Shown here: piece by piece, positions 8,863-18,288 of the stretch | How positions within the stretch are numbered: position 1 is the first letter of the stretch | How the letters are laid out: the number at the start of each line of letters is the position of its first letter | NCBI RefSeq assembly: GCF_004362395.1 | Contig: NZ_SNWE01000010.1 | Coordinates: 84,847 to 148,846, forward strand | Reading direction: 5' to 3' | Source of the DNA: Salegentibacter sp. 24 | Lineage (GTDB): Bacteria; Bacteroidota; Bacteroidia; Flavobacteriales; Flavobacteriaceae | DNA: 64,000 nt | Position numbers and translations under genes: made by a program | Notes under the pieces: model-generated | Seen by the model: only the letters and a program-made list of their open reading frames with translations | Told to the model about the DNA's origin: nothing | Databases searched by the model: none

Positions 8863-9021
8863 AATTTCTAATATTTAATACAAAGTTAGAAGCTAAGATC
8901 CAGCTATTGACCTTTGATAAGAAGCAAAATTAAGTTCTATTGGATAGATCCCTGCGTAGCCTGTTTAAACTTTCAGGGGAAAAATAGGTAACCGAATAGG
9001 TTCCATTTAATTGATACCAAA

Positions 9022-9068
9022 CAAAAAAAAATGATTTCCAGTTTTGCTAAAAGCACTGAAAATCATTT
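9022..9068 (-). terminator. Terminator of the tRNA-Pro transcript
   Basis: On the minus strand a 14-bp stem (9055-9068 with 9029-9042, one wobble pair) is followed by a run of at least 8 U. It lies 39 nt beyond the 3' end of tRNA-Pro. The rest of the gap 8863-9106 shows nothing else. Confidence 0.8.
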
Positions 9069-9106
9069 ATTTAGGTGTTTCTTGATGTATTTTGATACTC
9101 AAAAAG

Positions 9107-9181
9107 TCGGGGTGGCAGGATTCGAACCTGCGGCCTCCTGCTCCCAAAGCAGGCGCGATAACCGGGCTACGCTACACCCCG
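9107..9181 (-). tRNA. tRNA-Pro (TGG)
   Basis: A 75-nt cloverleaf on the minus strand. The acceptor stem CGGGGTG pairs with CACCCCG and is followed by discriminator A. The anticodon stem-loop CTGCTTTGGGAGCAG gives anticodon TGG (proline). The T arm CAGGTTCGAATCCTG is standard. The CCA end is not encoded. Confidence 0.97.
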
Positions 9182-9256
9182 TAACTTGATAACTTACGTT
9201 ATCATCAATTCCAATATTTCAACTTACAGTCCTTAAATTATCCTTCAAAGCGGGTG

Positions 9257-9285
9257 CAAATATAAGAAAACTTATCACTCTACAA
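9257..9285 (-). promoter_or_regulatory. Promoter of tRNA-Pro
   Basis: On the minus strand TTG (9283-9285) is followed after 18 nt by TATATTTG (9257-9264), a full match to the Bacteroidota housekeeping promoter. Transcription should start near 9252, leaving a leader of about 70 nt that contains a small hairpin (TGATAAC/GTTATCA) just before the tRNA. Confidence 0.8.
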
Positions 9286-9362
9286 GAAAAACTTTAGAAT
9301 TTTTATATCTTAGTTGAATCTTGCCAATAATGCAGGATAAGCTAATCAAAAAAAAAAATATT

Positions 9363-10562
9363 ATGAAGCGTATTTTATTATTAATAGGCATAGTTTTTAT
9401 ATTCTCGGCCTGTGGAGAAAACGAAAAATCAGAAGAAAAAGCAGAAATTGAAGTAAAAACAGAAAAGACTAATCAGGATAGCGAAAATCCGGTACCTGAG
9501 AAACAGCCCGAAATAGTTTCTCCAGAACGGGAGTATCAACACGAGGTAGTGGCAGGAGATATGTCAATTCCATGGGGTTTTGATTTTCTTCCTGATGGAA
9601 GCATTTTAATCACTGAGAAAGGTGGTGATATTTTTCATTATAAGAATGGTGTAAAAACTGCTATATCCGGTGCTCCCGAAATTTACAATCAAGGCCAGGG
9701 TGGTTTGCTGGATATTGCTCTTCATCCTGATTATGAAAATAATAATTGGGTTTATATCACCTACTCCTCTACAAAAGGTGAAGCCGAAGGTGGAAATACA
9801 GCTTTGATGCGAGCAAAATTGGAAAATAATCAGCTTACCAACAGTGAAGTCCTTTACAAAGCCGAACCTAATTCAACCCGAGGTCAGCATTTCGGTTCAA
9901 GGATTGCCTTTGATGATAAGGGACATGTATTCTTCAGCATAGGAGATAGAGGGAATAGAGATGTCAATCCACAGGATATCACAAGAGATGGCGGGAAGAT
10001 CTATCGATTAAATTTAGATGGAAGTATTCCCTCGGATAATCCGTTTGTAGGCGTGGAAAATGCAAAGGAAGCTATTTATTCCTATGGTCATAGAAATCCC
10101 CAGGGCATGTTTTTTAATCAAGAAACCGGAGAAATTTGGGTTAACGAGCATGGACCAAAAGGTGGTGATGAAATCAACGTTATTAAACCGGGAAAAAATT
10201 ACGGCTGGCCGGTGGTTACCTATGGTGAAAATTATGATGGAACAACCATCACCGAAGATCGAACCGGACCTAAGTTTCAAAACCCACTCACCTATTGGGT
10301 TCCTTCTATCGCCCCTAGTGGTTTTGAAAAAGTAACTTCCGATAAATACCCTGAATTAAAAGGTAATCTTTTGGTTGGGTCACTTAAATTTCAATACCTA
10401 GAACATTTAGCATTGGAAAATGGCGATGTAACCAAAAGAGAAAAATTATTAGAAGGAATGGGAAGGTTGAGAGATGTACAACAAGGTCCTGACGGTTTCA
10501 TTTATGCCGCAATAGAAGGCACTGGAATTGTGAGGGTGTTACCTATTGAAGAAACAGAATAA
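9363..10562 (+). CDS. PQQ-dependent aldose sugar dehydrogenase, lipoprotein
   Basis: Soluble-type quinoprotein sugar dehydrogenase of the Asd/YliI family, a six-bladed beta-propeller oxidising aldoses with PQQ. The ATG at 9363 gives a clean lipoprotein signal, MKRILLLIGIVFIFSAC, with the lipobox Cys at residue 17; a TTG at 9321 would hide it. After a Glu/Lys-rich linker come MSIPWGFDFLPDGSILITEK, the catalytic His block RGQHFGSRIAFDDKG, GHRNPQGM and WVNEHGPKGGDEIN (calcium/PQQ site). It is likely anchored in the periplasm or outer membrane. A terminator follows at 10620-10658. No PQQ synthesis genes are in the window. Confidence 0.9.
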   Translation: MKRILLLIGIVFIFSACGENEKSEEKAEIEVKTEKTNQDSENPVPEKQPEIVSPEREYQHEVVAGDMSIPWGFDFLPDGSILITEKGGDIFHYKNGVKTAISGAPEIYNQGQGGLLDIALHPDYENNNWVYITYSSTKGEAEGGNTALMRAKLENNQLTNSEVLYKAEPNSTRGQHFGSRIAFDDKGHVFFSIGDRGNRDVNPQDITRDGGKIYRLNLDGSIPSDNPFVGVENAKEAIYSYGHRNPQGMFFNQETGEIWVNEHGPKGGDEINVIKPGKNYGWPVVTYGENYDGTTITEDRTGPKFQNPLTYWVPSIAPSGFEKVTSDKYPELKGNLLVGSLKFQYLEHLALENGDVTKREKLLEGMGRLRDVQQGPDGFIYAAIEGTGIVRVLPIEETE

Positions 10563-10619
10563 TTTTAATGATTTATTTGAAAATTACTTTTTGAGTAATA
10601 AAACATCATATTTATTTCT

Positions 10620-10658
10620 AATTTGGGGCAAATGTTTAAATTTGCCTCAAATTTTTTT
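10620..10658 (+). terminator. Terminator between sugar dehydrogenase and udk
   Basis: A 14-bp stem (AATTTGGGGCAAAT with ATTTGCCTCAAATT, one wobble) and a T run end 3 nt before the udk ATG. Because it sits in the udk 5' region it could also act on udk readthrough transcripts. Confidence 0.75.
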
Positions 10659-10660
10659 AG

Positions 10661-11269
10661 ATGCTCATTATAGGAATTACAGGTGGCACCGGTAGTGGAA
10701 AAACTACGGTAGTAAGACAGATTATAGATGAATTAAAAAATGAAGAGGTAGATGTTATATCACAAGATTCTTACTATAAAGATCTAAGCCATTTATCTAA
10801 GGAAGAACGGATAAAAACCAATTTTGACCATCCAAAATCTATTGATTTTGATCTTCTTGTAGAACACCTAAAAGAATTAAAGGCAGGCAATACTATTCAG
10901 CAACCTGTTTACTCTTTCACTGAACATAACCGAACCAAACAAACCCTTGAAACACAGCCCAGGAAGGTAGTTATTGTTGAAGGTATTTTAATTTTTGCAC
11001 ATCCGGACATCAGAGAAATGTTTGATATCAAAATCTATGTGCACGCTGATAGTGATGAGCGATTAATTCGCCGACTTAAAAGGGATATTTCTGAACGAGG
11101 GCGCGATCTGGACGAGGTTCTTTGGCGATACCAAACCACGCTTAAGCCTATGCATCAACAATTTATAGAACCGACAAAAGAATTTGCTGATTTGATTATC
11201 CCCACCAACCGCTATAATACCGTAGCTGTTGATATTGTACAAACCATAATAAAAGACCGCTTGGCCTAA
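10661..11269 (+). CDS. udk: Uridine kinase
   Basis: Phosphorylates uridine and cytidine in pyrimidine salvage. The P-loop GITGGTGSGKTT is at residues 5-16, followed by DVISQDSYYKDL, NFDHPKSIDFDLL and the EGILIFAHPDIREMFDIKIYV strand-loop-strand typical of uridine kinases. The 202 residues match the family. It is followed by the FtsB-like gene and the methylmalonyl-CoA mutase genes, an order common in Flavobacteriaceae. Confidence 0.96.
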   Translation: MLIIGITGGTGSGKTTVVRQIIDELKNEEVDVISQDSYYKDLSHLSKEERIKTNFDHPKSIDFDLLVEHLKELKAGNTIQQPVYSFTEHNRTKQTLETQPRKVVIVEGILIFAHPDIREMFDIKIYVHADSDERLIRRLKRDISERGRDLDEVLWRYQTTLKPMHQQFIEPTKEFADLIIPTNRYNTVAVDIVQTIIKDRLA

Positions 11270-11359
11270 TTTTGTATCTTTAAGCCAAATAGTTGACAAA
11301 ATTCTAAATTTTATCAACTTGACCAAAATAATCTTAATTAGTTACTGAAGTTAGAAGGT

Positions 11360-11677
11360 GTGAAATTAAAAGAATTAAGAAATAAAAAATGGTTTAAAAT
11401 TATCAGCAATAAATACGTGCTGTTAATACTTATTTTTGGAGGTTGGATGTTTTTCCTTGATAGCAATTCCTGGTTAATTCACAACGAACTCAATCAGGAA
11501 ATAGAAGAACTTGAGGAAAACAGGCAATACTACAGGAATGAAATTTCTAAAGATAAAGCCATTATTAAGCAGCTTCAGGATTCAGTAGAAATGGAGAAAT
11601 TTGCTCGCCAGCAGTATTACATGAAGCGACCTAATGAAGAAATATTCATTATAGAATACGACACCATTCAGGACTAA
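11360..11677 (+). CDS. FtsB/DivIC-family septum formation protein
   Basis: Bitopic division protein that in other bacteria joins FtsL and FtsQ in the divisome. It has a short basic cytoplasmic N-terminus, one membrane helix (YVLLILIFGGWMFFLDS, about residues 19-35), then a coiled coil (NELNQEIEELEENRQYYRNE) and the terminal EKFARQQYYMKRPNEEIF block typical of the family. It starts with GTG. At 105 residues it is complete. It lies 19 nt before mutA, so it may be co-transcribed with the mutase subunits. Confidence 0.88.
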   Translation: MKLKELRNKKWFKIISNKYVLLILIFGGWMFFLDSNSWLIHNELNQEIEELEENRQYYRNEISKDKAIIKQLQDSVEMEKFARQQYYMKRPNEEIFIIEYDTIQD

Positions 11678-11696
11678 TTTTCAGAAAAACCACGCA

Positions 11697-13079
11697 ATGA
11701 AAAACTCATTATTTCAGGAATTTGAAGAGGTTTCTGCAAAGCAATGGAAACAAAAAATTCAATTCGACCTCAAGGGGGCCGACTATAATAAAGAACTCGT
11801 ATATAAATCTCTAGATGGAATAAACATAAAACCTTTTTATAATTCTGAAGATATTGAAAATCACATTCGAACACCTTCTCCTAAAAACTGGAACATATGT
11901 GAGCGATTATATGTTATTTCTGAGCAAAAAGTTAATAAACGGGCCCTGGATGTGTTGCAGAAGGGAGCTGAAAGCCTTTGGTTTATTATTCCTAATGAAG
12001 ACATTTCAGTAAAAGAACTGTTCAAAGGTTTACCACTGGAAAAAACTATTATATATTTAAGCTTTAGTTTTTTTTCTAAAAATTATTTCAAACGTTTTCG
12101 GGAGTTCTTTAAAGAAAAAGATCACCAAATTTTCTTTCAGTTTGATATCGTAGGAAATCTTGCCAGGTCGGGAAACTGGTTTCACAATCTTAACAAAGAC
12201 CATGAAATTTTTGATTTTATTTTTGATCAATCCAAAGAATTTGAATCAGTCGTAAGCATAGACGCTACTCTGTACCAAAATGCCGGAGCAACTATTCCAC
12301 AACAACTGGCCTATTCCATGGCCCATGTAAATGAATATCTTAATCATTTTCAGGGCACAACAAATTTTGAAAAATTTCATCCTCAATTTTTAATTGCTTC
12401 CGGATCAAATTATTTCTTCGAAATCGCAAAAATCAGAGCCTTAAGATGGCTTTACGGCATTTTAGCTGCTGAATATAAAACCCTGGAAACCTGTCATATC
12501 CTTGCCCAACCTACCAAAAGAAATAAAACGCTTTACGATTTTAATGTGAATCTTCTTAGAACTACCACGGAAAGCATGAGTGCGGTTTTGGGCGGAGCCG
12601 ATACGGTTTACAATATGCCTTATGATGCGATTTACCATAAAAACAACATTTTTGGAGATAGAATAGCCCGCAATCAGTTGTTGGTGCTGAAGCATGAGGC
12701 CCATTTGGATAAGGTGTCCAATGCAGCCGAAGGTGCATATTATATTGAAAGCCTTACAAAACAATTTGCAGAAAGTGCTCTAGAAATTTTTAAGGAAATT
12801 GAAAAAGGTGGTGGATTTTTAAAGCAATTAAAAGAAGGCATAATTCAGCGAAAAATAAAGGAAAGCGCACAAAAGGAACAGGAACATTTTGACAATGGCA
12901 AGATCGTATTAATCGGGACTAATAAATTTGAGAACCCTCAAGATAAAATGAAGGAGGAATTGGAATTATATCCGTTTTTAAAACAAAACCCTCGAAAAAC
13001 TTTAATTGAACCGATCCTGGAAAAACGTTTAAGCGAGCAGCTGGAACAAATACGCCTGAAACAGGAGAAAGCTGATTAA
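11697..13079 (+). CDS. mutA: Methylmalonyl-CoA mutase small (non-catalytic) subunit
   Basis: Partner of MutB in the B12-dependent interconversion of succinyl-CoA and methylmalonyl-CoA. The 460 residues cover the TIM-barrel part: FQEFEEVSAKQWKQKIQFDLKGADYN at the start, DATLYQNAGATIPQQLAYSMAHVNEYL, and IARNQLLVLKHEAHLDKVSNAAEGAYYIE near the end. It stops about 170 residues before the length of classical MutA proteins, so the vestigial cobalamin-like domain is missing. Short forms like this are usual in Flavobacteriaceae. MutB starts 15 nt downstream. Confidence 0.93.
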   Translation: MKNSLFQEFEEVSAKQWKQKIQFDLKGADYNKELVYKSLDGINIKPFYNSEDIENHIRTPSPKNWNICERLYVISEQKVNKRALDVLQKGAESLWFIIPNEDISVKELFKGLPLEKTIIYLSFSFFSKNYFKRFREFFKEKDHQIFFQFDIVGNLARSGNWFHNLNKDHEIFDFIFDQSKEFESVVSIDATLYQNAGATIPQQLAYSMAHVNEYLNHFQGTTNFEKFHPQFLIASGSNYFFEIAKIRALRWLYGILAAEYKTLETCHILAQPTKRNKTLYDFNVNLLRTTTESMSAVLGGADTVYNMPYDAIYHKNNIFGDRIARNQLLVLKHEAHLDKVSNAAEGAYYIESLTKQFAESALEIFKEIEKGGGFLKQLKEGIIQRKIKESAQKEQEHFDNGKIVLIGTNKFENPQDKMKEELELYPFLKQNPRKTLIEPILEKRLSEQLEQIRLKQEKAD

Positions 13080-13094
13080 TTTTAAAACCTAGTC

Positions 13095-15227
13095 ATGGCC
13101 AGAAAACAACTTCAACATATTAAATTACAGCAACCGAAACTTGAACAAGGACTAAAAGAAAAAGAAAATAACTTTTTTGAAACCCCGGAGGAAATAGATT
13201 TAAAACCGCTTTATGCCCCCAATGATACAAATGAATTAAAGCATTTAAATTTCGCAGCTGGAATTCCACCATACCTGCGCGGACCTTATAGCACCATGTA
13301 TGTTCGGCGTCCCTGGACAATTCGACAGTATGCCGGTTTTTCGACTGCGGAAGAAAGCAATGCTTTTTACCGAAGGAACCTGGCTGCCGGTCAAAAAGGA
13401 CTATCGGTAGCTTTTGATCTTCCAACCCATCGCGGATACGACAGTGACCATGAACGCGTGGTTGGCGATGTAGGAAAAGCTGGAGTAGCTATAGATACGG
13501 TGGAGGATATGAAGATCCTTTTTGACCAAATTCCACTTGATAAAATGTCGGTGTCTATGACAATGAATGGCGCTGTATTACCAGTTTTAGCATTTTATAT
13601 TGTAGCCGCAGAAGAACAGGGTGTGAAACCCGAACAACTTTCAGGAACCATTCAAAATGATATTTTAAAGGAGTTTATGGTGAGAAATACCTACATCTAC
13701 CCTCCTACCCCTTCGATGAAGATCATTTCTGATATTTTTGAATATTCTTCTCAGCATATGCCCAAATTCAATAGTATAAGTATTTCCGGGTATCATATGC
13801 AGGAAGCAGGTGCTACCTGCGACATTGAACTTGCTTATACCTTAGCTGATGGACTGGAATATATCCGCAAAGGTTTGGATGCCGGGATGGATATAGATAG
13901 TTTTGCGCCCCGACTTTCGTTCTTCTGGGGAATTGGGATGAATCATTTTATGGAAATAGCCAAAATGAGAGCAGCTCGTATGCTTTGGGCTAAACTCGTA
14001 AAAAAATTCAATCCTAAAAATCCAAAATCGCTTTCACTTAGAACCCATTCACAAACTAGTGGCTGGAGTTTAACTGAGCAGGATCCTTTTAATAATGTAG
14101 CGCGTACCTGTATTGAGGCTGCAGCAGCTGCTTTTGGTGGCACCCAAAGTTTGCATACCAATGCTTTAGATGAAGCCATTGCGCTACCGACGGATTTTTC
14201 CGCAAGAATTGCTCGTAATACGCAGTTGCATCTTCAGCAAGAAACAAAAATCACTAAAACAGTAGATCCTTGGGCAGGAAGTTATTATGTTGAAAAACTT
14301 ACTGATGAAATTGCAGAAAAAGCCTGGAATTTGATTCAGGAAGTTGAAGAACTTGGAGGAATGACCAAGGCTATCGAGGAAGGAATTCCCAAGATGCGTA
14401 TTGAAGAAGCGGCAGCGAAAAAGCAAGCCAGAATTGATAGTGGAACTGATATTATTGTAGGTACTAACAAATACCGACTTGAAAAAGAAGACGAATTGGT
14501 TACTTTAGAGGTCGATAACCAGACAGTAAGAAAACAACAGGTGGAACGTCTGGAAAAAATTAAAGCTGAACGAAATACTGGAAAGGTAAAAACAGCCTTA
14601 AAGAATCTTACTGAATGCGCCAGAAAAGAAACCGGTAATTTACTTAGCTTAGCAATAGAAGCAGCAAGAAATCGTGCGACTCTTGGTGAAATCAGCGATG
14701 CTTTGGAAGACGTTTATGGTAGGCATAAAGCTAAAGTACAAACCTTTAGCGGTGTATATTCTAAAGAAATGAAAGACAATACTTCTTTTAAAAAGGCCAG
14801 GGAACTGGCTGATAAATTTGCAGAACAGGATGGCCGAAGGCCTCGAATTATGATCGCAAAAATGGGTCAGGATGGTCATGATCGTGGCGCAAAAGTAGTG
14901 GCTACCGGGTATGCCGACCTAGGTTTTGATGTAGATATTGGTCCGTTATTTCAGACGCCAAAAGAGGCAGCCAAACAAGCCGTAGAAAACGATGTTCACA
15001 TCCTGGGAGTTTCTTCCCTTGCGGCAGGACATAAAACCTTAGTACCCCAGGTTCTGGAAGAATTAAAGAATTTAGGCCGTGAAGATATTATGGTAATTGT
15101 GGGAGGGGTAATTCCATCACAAGATTATCAATATTTATTTGATGCCGGTGCAGTGGCTGTTTTTGGGCCTGGAACTAAAATTAGTGAAGCCGCAATTCAG
15201 CTTTTAGAGATTTTGATCGATAATTAA
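13095..15227 (+). CDS. mutB: Methylmalonyl-CoA mutase large (catalytic) subunit
   Basis: Adenosylcobalamin-dependent isomerase linking propionate or odd-chain and branched-chain degradation to the TCA cycle, or running in reverse towards propionyl-CoA. The 710 residues carry the substrate barrel ([40 protein letters not shown]) and the C-terminal B12 domain with [10 protein letters not shown] (residues 593-602), where His595 is the lower axial cobalt ligand, plus the GVSSLAAGH and GGVIP motifs. All catalytic features are present. A dienoyl-CoA reductase follows, suggesting an acyl-CoA catabolic neighbourhood. Confidence 0.97.
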   Translation: MARKQLQHIKLQQPKLEQGLKEKENNFFETPEEIDLKPLYAPNDTNELKHLNFAAGIPPYLRGPYSTMYVRRPWTIRQYAGFSTAEESNAFYRRNLAAGQKGLSVAFDLPTHRGYDSDHERVVGDVGKAGVAIDTVEDMKILFDQIPLDKMSVSMTMNGAVLPVLAFYIVAAEEQGVKPEQLSGTIQNDILKEFMVRNTYIYPPTPSMKIISDIFEYSSQHMPKFNSISISGYHMQEAGATCDIELAYTLADGLEYIRKGLDAGMDIDSFAPRLSFFWGIGMNHFMEIAKMRAARMLWAKLVKKFNPKNPKSLSLRTHSQTSGWSLTEQDPFNNVARTCIEAAAAAFGGTQSLHTNALDEAIALPTDFSARIARNTQLHLQQETKITKTVDPWAGSYYVEKLTDEIAEKAWNLIQEVEELGGMTKAIEEGIPKMRIEEAAAKKQARIDSGTDIIVGTNKYRLEKEDELVTLEVDNQTVRKQQVERLEKIKAERNTGKVKTALKNLTECARKETGNLLSLAIEAARNRATLGEISDALEDVYGRHKAKVQTFSGVYSKEMKDNTSFKKARELADKFAEQDGRRPRIMIAKMGQDGHDRGAKVVATGYADLGFDVDIGPLFQTPKEAAKQAVENDVHILGVSSLAAGHKTLVPQVLEELKNLGREDIMVIVGGVIPSQDYQYLFDAGAVAVFGPGTKISEAAIQLLEILIDN

Positions 15228-15309
15228 GAGAAGACAACCTGCGGGAATGCATCGAACTATTTAAGGCTCACCCAGGATTAGATTTTAAACCAATGAATTA
15301 ATATATATT

Positions 15310-16191
15310 ATGGACTTTACTAAAAAAATGCTGCGGGACGATGCTTTAAAAGGCAAAACAATTATCGTAACAGGCGGCGGTAGCGGGCTTGGAAAAGCGA
15401 TGACCAAATACTTTATGGAACTTGGCGCCAATGTTGCCATTACTTCAAGAAATATTGAGAAACTTCAAAACACTGTTAAAGAACTTGAAGATGAAACCGG
15501 CGGAAAATGTTTTGCTGTGCAATGTGATGTTCGGCATTATGATCAGGTAGAACATATGAGAGATGAAGTTTTAAAGAAATTTGGAACTGTTGATATTTTA
15601 CTGAACAATGCCGCCGGGAATTTTATCTCTCCTACCGAAAGATTAAGTGCCAATGCATTTGATACGATTATTGATATTGTATTAAAGGGAAGTAAGAACT
15701 GCACAATGGCACTTGGAAAACATTGGATTGACGAAAAACAAAAGGATAAAACTGTATTAAATATCGTAACTACTTATGCTTGGACAGGTTCGGCTTATGT
15801 GGTACCGAGTGCTACAGCCAAAGCAGGGGTTCTGGCCATGACACGTTCTCTGGCCGTAGAATGGGCCAAATACGGAATTCGATTCAACGCAATTGCACCT
15901 GGGCCATTTCCTACTAAAGGTGCCTGGGATAGATTATTGCCTGGTGATCTAAAAGACAAATTCGATCTTGCCAAAAAGGTACCTTTAAAAAGGCTTGGCC
16001 AACACCAGGAGTTAGCAAACCTTGCTGCTTACTTAGTTTCAGATTTTTCAGCTTATATAAATGGCGAAGTAATTACCATAGATGGTGGCGAATGGCTTAA
16101 GGGTGCAGGACAGTTCAATCTACTGGAAGCTATTCCAGAGGAAATGTGGGATCAATTGGAAGCGATGATTAAATCAAAAAAGGGCAGCTAG
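15310..16191 (+). CDS. 2,4-dienoyl-CoA reductase-type SDR
   Basis: NADPH-dependent short-chain dehydrogenase closely resembling mitochondrial DECR, which reduces 2,4-dienoyl-CoA during oxidation of unsaturated fatty acids. It has the glycine motif TGGGSGLGKA (residues 21-30), LLNNAAGNFISPTERLSANAFDTI, the active-site stretch VVPSATAKAGV, and the GPFPTKGAWDRL loop, all in DECR order. The 293-residue length fits. It lies 82 nt after mutB, consistent with joint use in acyl-CoA degradation. Another SDR substrate cannot be excluded, but the loop similarity is strong. Confidence 0.88.
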   Translation: MDFTKKMLRDDALKGKTIIVTGGGSGLGKAMTKYFMELGANVAITSRNIEKLQNTVKELEDETGGKCFAVQCDVRHYDQVEHMRDEVLKKFGTVDILLNNAAGNFISPTERLSANAFDTIIDIVLKGSKNCTMALGKHWIDEKQKDKTVLNIVTTYAWTGSAYVVPSATAKAGVLAMTRSLAVEWAKYGIRFNAIAPGPFPTKGAWDRLLPGDLKDKFDLAKKVPLKRLGQHQELANLAAYLVSDFSAYINGEVITIDGGEWLKGAGQFNLLEAIPEEMWDQLEAMIKSKKGS

Positions 16192-16614
16192 GTTTTTTAC
16201 CATCCCATTACTATATCCTATCATTAAAGAAAAGCTGAATCTATATTCTATTTACCAGTTTGCCATCCAATATCTAATTTGAAACATTCCATAGGAGGCA
16301 TTAATGTTTTAATCCAAGACATACTGCCATTCTATCTAAAAGATTCCTTGAATTTTTAGATAGAAAGTTGAGAGGAAGTAGAAAACAAGTATGTACACGA
16401 ACATTATTTGTGGGTAACACCAAGATCTAAAAAAGTAAAACTGAAGGATTAGGTGCCAAATTTTAATCCCGAATTCTTAAAAACCCACTTTTTAAAAAAC
16501 CGTTTGTTAAGCTTTTAGGTCACCATTCCTTTTTTATGTATAAGCTGTTAACAAAATCATTTTATAAACCTGTAATAAATTGTATTTTTACCCTTCAAAA
16601 ATCATAGAGACTTA
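16192..16614. other. Non-coding gap upstream of parA
   Basis: A 423-bp AT-rich interval. It contains a perfect 12-bp inverted repeat with a 12-nt loop (TTCTATCTAAAA 16330-16341 and TTTTAGATAGAA 16354-16365). A 24-codon minus-strand frame (16322 to 16248) and a short plus-strand frame near 16381-16452 read like coding remnants but match nothing I recognise. No parS-like palindrome was seen. The parA promoter must lie in the last 100 bp. Confidence 0.4.
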
Positions 16615-17379
16615 ATGGGTAAAATCATTGCTATTGCAAACCAAAAGGGAGGAGTGGGAAAAACCACTACCTCGGTAAACCTGGCCGCTTCGCTTGGAGT
16701 ACTTGAAAAAAAAGTATTGTTAATAGATGCAGACCCACAGGCAAATGCCACTTCCGGACTCGGAATTGACGTTGAAGAGGTTGAGTTAGGTACTTATCAG
16801 CTTTTTGAAGACTCAATAACTCCAGGCGATTGCATTCAAAAAACCAGTTCTCCCAACCTAGATATAATTCCAGCGCATATAGACCTTGTGGCCATAGAAA
16901 TCGAGCTAGTTGACCAGGATCAAAGGGAATCAATGTTAAAAAAGGCCATTACCCCCTTAAAAGACCAATATGATTTTATTTTAATTGACTGTGCCCCTTC
17001 CCTTGGTTTATTAACATTGAATGCTTTAACGGCATCCGATTCCGTGGTGATACCCATTCAGTGCGAGTATTTTGCCTTGGAAGGCCTGGGAAAATTACTA
17101 AATACCATAAAGAGCGTTCAGAAAATTCATAACAATAAATTAGACATTGAAGGCTTATTGCTTACTATGTACGATTCACGCCTTAGACTCTCTAACCAGG
17201 TTGTAGAGGAAGTCCAGAAGCATTTTGGTGAGATGGTTTTCGACACAATCATTCAAAGAAATGTGCGTTTAAGTGAAGCGCCAAGTTATGGTGAAAGTAT
17301 TATTAACTATGACGCAGGTAGTAAAGGAGCCAGTAACTATTTAAGCCTGGCCAATGAAATTATTAAGAAAAATCCATAG
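16615..17379 (+). CDS. parA: Chromosome partitioning ATPase ParA/Soj
   Basis: Walker-type ATPase that moves or positions the chromosomal origin together with ParB. The deviant Walker A KGGVGKTTTSVNLAASL begins at residue 11, then LLIDADPQANATSGLGI and the Walker B FILIDCAPSLGLLTLNAL. The 254 residues are normal for chromosomal Soj, shorter than plasmid ParA with an extra N-terminal DNA-binding domain. ParB follows after 3 nt, the standard arrangement near the replication origin in many bacteria, although dnaA is not in this window. Confidence 0.96.
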   Translation: MGKIIAIANQKGGVGKTTTSVNLAASLGVLEKKVLLIDADPQANATSGLGIDVEEVELGTYQLFEDSITPGDCIQKTSSPNLDIIPAHIDLVAIEIELVDQDQRESMLKKAITPLKDQYDFILIDCAPSLGLLTLNALTASDSVVIPIQCEYFALEGLGKLLNTIKSVQKIHNNKLDIEGLLLTMYDSRLRLSNQVVEEVQKHFGEMVFDTIIQRNVRLSEAPSYGESIINYDAGSKGASNYLSLANEIIKKNP

Positions 17380-17382
17380 AAG

Positions 17383-18288
17383 ATGGCGAAGGCGACCAAA
17401 AAACAAGCTTTAGGCCGAGGCCTTTCAGCTTTATTAAAAGATCCACAAAATGATATACAATCAGCAGAAGATAAAAATGCAGATAAACTGGTTGGACATA
17501 TTGTAGAACTGGATTTGGAATCTGTAGAAGTAAATCCTTTTCAGCCAAGGACTAGTTTTAATGAGGATAGTTTAAAAGAACTAGCCTCTTCAATTAAGGA
17601 ACTTGGTGTAATCCAACCTATTACTGTTAGGAAACTGGATTTTGATAAGTACCAATTGGTTTCCGGAGAACGACGGTATCGCGCTTCAAAACTGGTGGGC
17701 TTGGCGACAATTCCGGCGTATATAAGGATCGCTAATGACCAGGAATCTCTTGAAATGGCGCTGGTAGAAAATATTCAACGTCAGGATCTGGATCCAATAG
17801 AAATTTCACTTTCCTATCAGCGGCTTATTGATGAGATTAACCTTACTCAGGAACAGCTTAGTGAGCGTATTGGTAAAAACAGATCTACCATAGCCAATTA
17901 TTTACGCCTTTTAAAACTCGATCCCATTATTCAGACGGGAATGCGCGACGGCTTTATGAGCATGGGCCATGGCAGGGCGATTATCAACGTAAACGATCCA
18001 CAAAAGCAACTGGAGATTTATGAAAAAATACTTCAAAAATCTTTGTCAGTTAGAGAAACCGAGCAATTGGTTCGCGAGATAAACGAAGGTTTGAAAAGTT
18101 CCAAGTCCACGAAAAAACCAGCTGCTATTCCTGCATCATACAAAAAGGAAATTAAGGAGTTTTCAGAATATCTTGGAGCAAAAATAGACATAAAGATCAC
18201 TAAAAAGGGTGGTGGAAAACTCAGTATACCTTTTTCTTCCCAAGAAGATTTTAATCGGTTAAAAAAACTTATTCAAGGTGAAAACTAA
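17383..18288 (+). CDS. parB: Chromosome partitioning protein ParB
   Basis: CTP-dependent DNA clamp that loads at parS and stimulates ParA. The 301 residues include the CTP-binding domain with LVSGERRYRASKLVGL, a helix-turn-helix (EQLSERIGKNRSTIANYLRLL), the GHGRAIINV segment and the C-terminal dimerisation domain ending in GGGKLSIPFSSQEDFNRL. It starts 3 nt after parA, and the next gene overlaps its 3' end by 11 bp, indicating a tight operon. Confidence 0.96.
   Translation: MAKATKKQALGRGLSALLKDPQNDIQSAEDKNADKLVGHIVELDLESVEVNPFQPRTSFNEDSLKELASSIKELGVIQPITVRKLDFDKYQLVSGERRYRASKLVGLATIPAYIRIANDQESLEMALVENIQRQDLDPIEISLSYQRLIDEINLTQEQLSERIGKNRSTIANYLRLLKLDPIIQTGMRDGFMSMGHGRAIINVNDPQKQLEIYEKILQKSLSVRETEQLVREINEGLKSSKSTKKPAAIPASYKKEIKEFSEYLGAKIDIKITKKGGGKLSIPFSSQEDFNRLKKLIQGEN

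Noticed and set aside
11270..11696. Possible cobalamin riboswitch upstream of mutA/mutB
   Set aside because: The space is taken by the FtsB-like gene and a short gap with only a weak hairpin; no B12-box-like sequence was seen.
16192..18288. parS site near parAB
   Set aside because: No 14-16 bp palindrome resembling known parS was found by eye; the inverted repeat at 16330 has a 12-nt loop and a different sequence.
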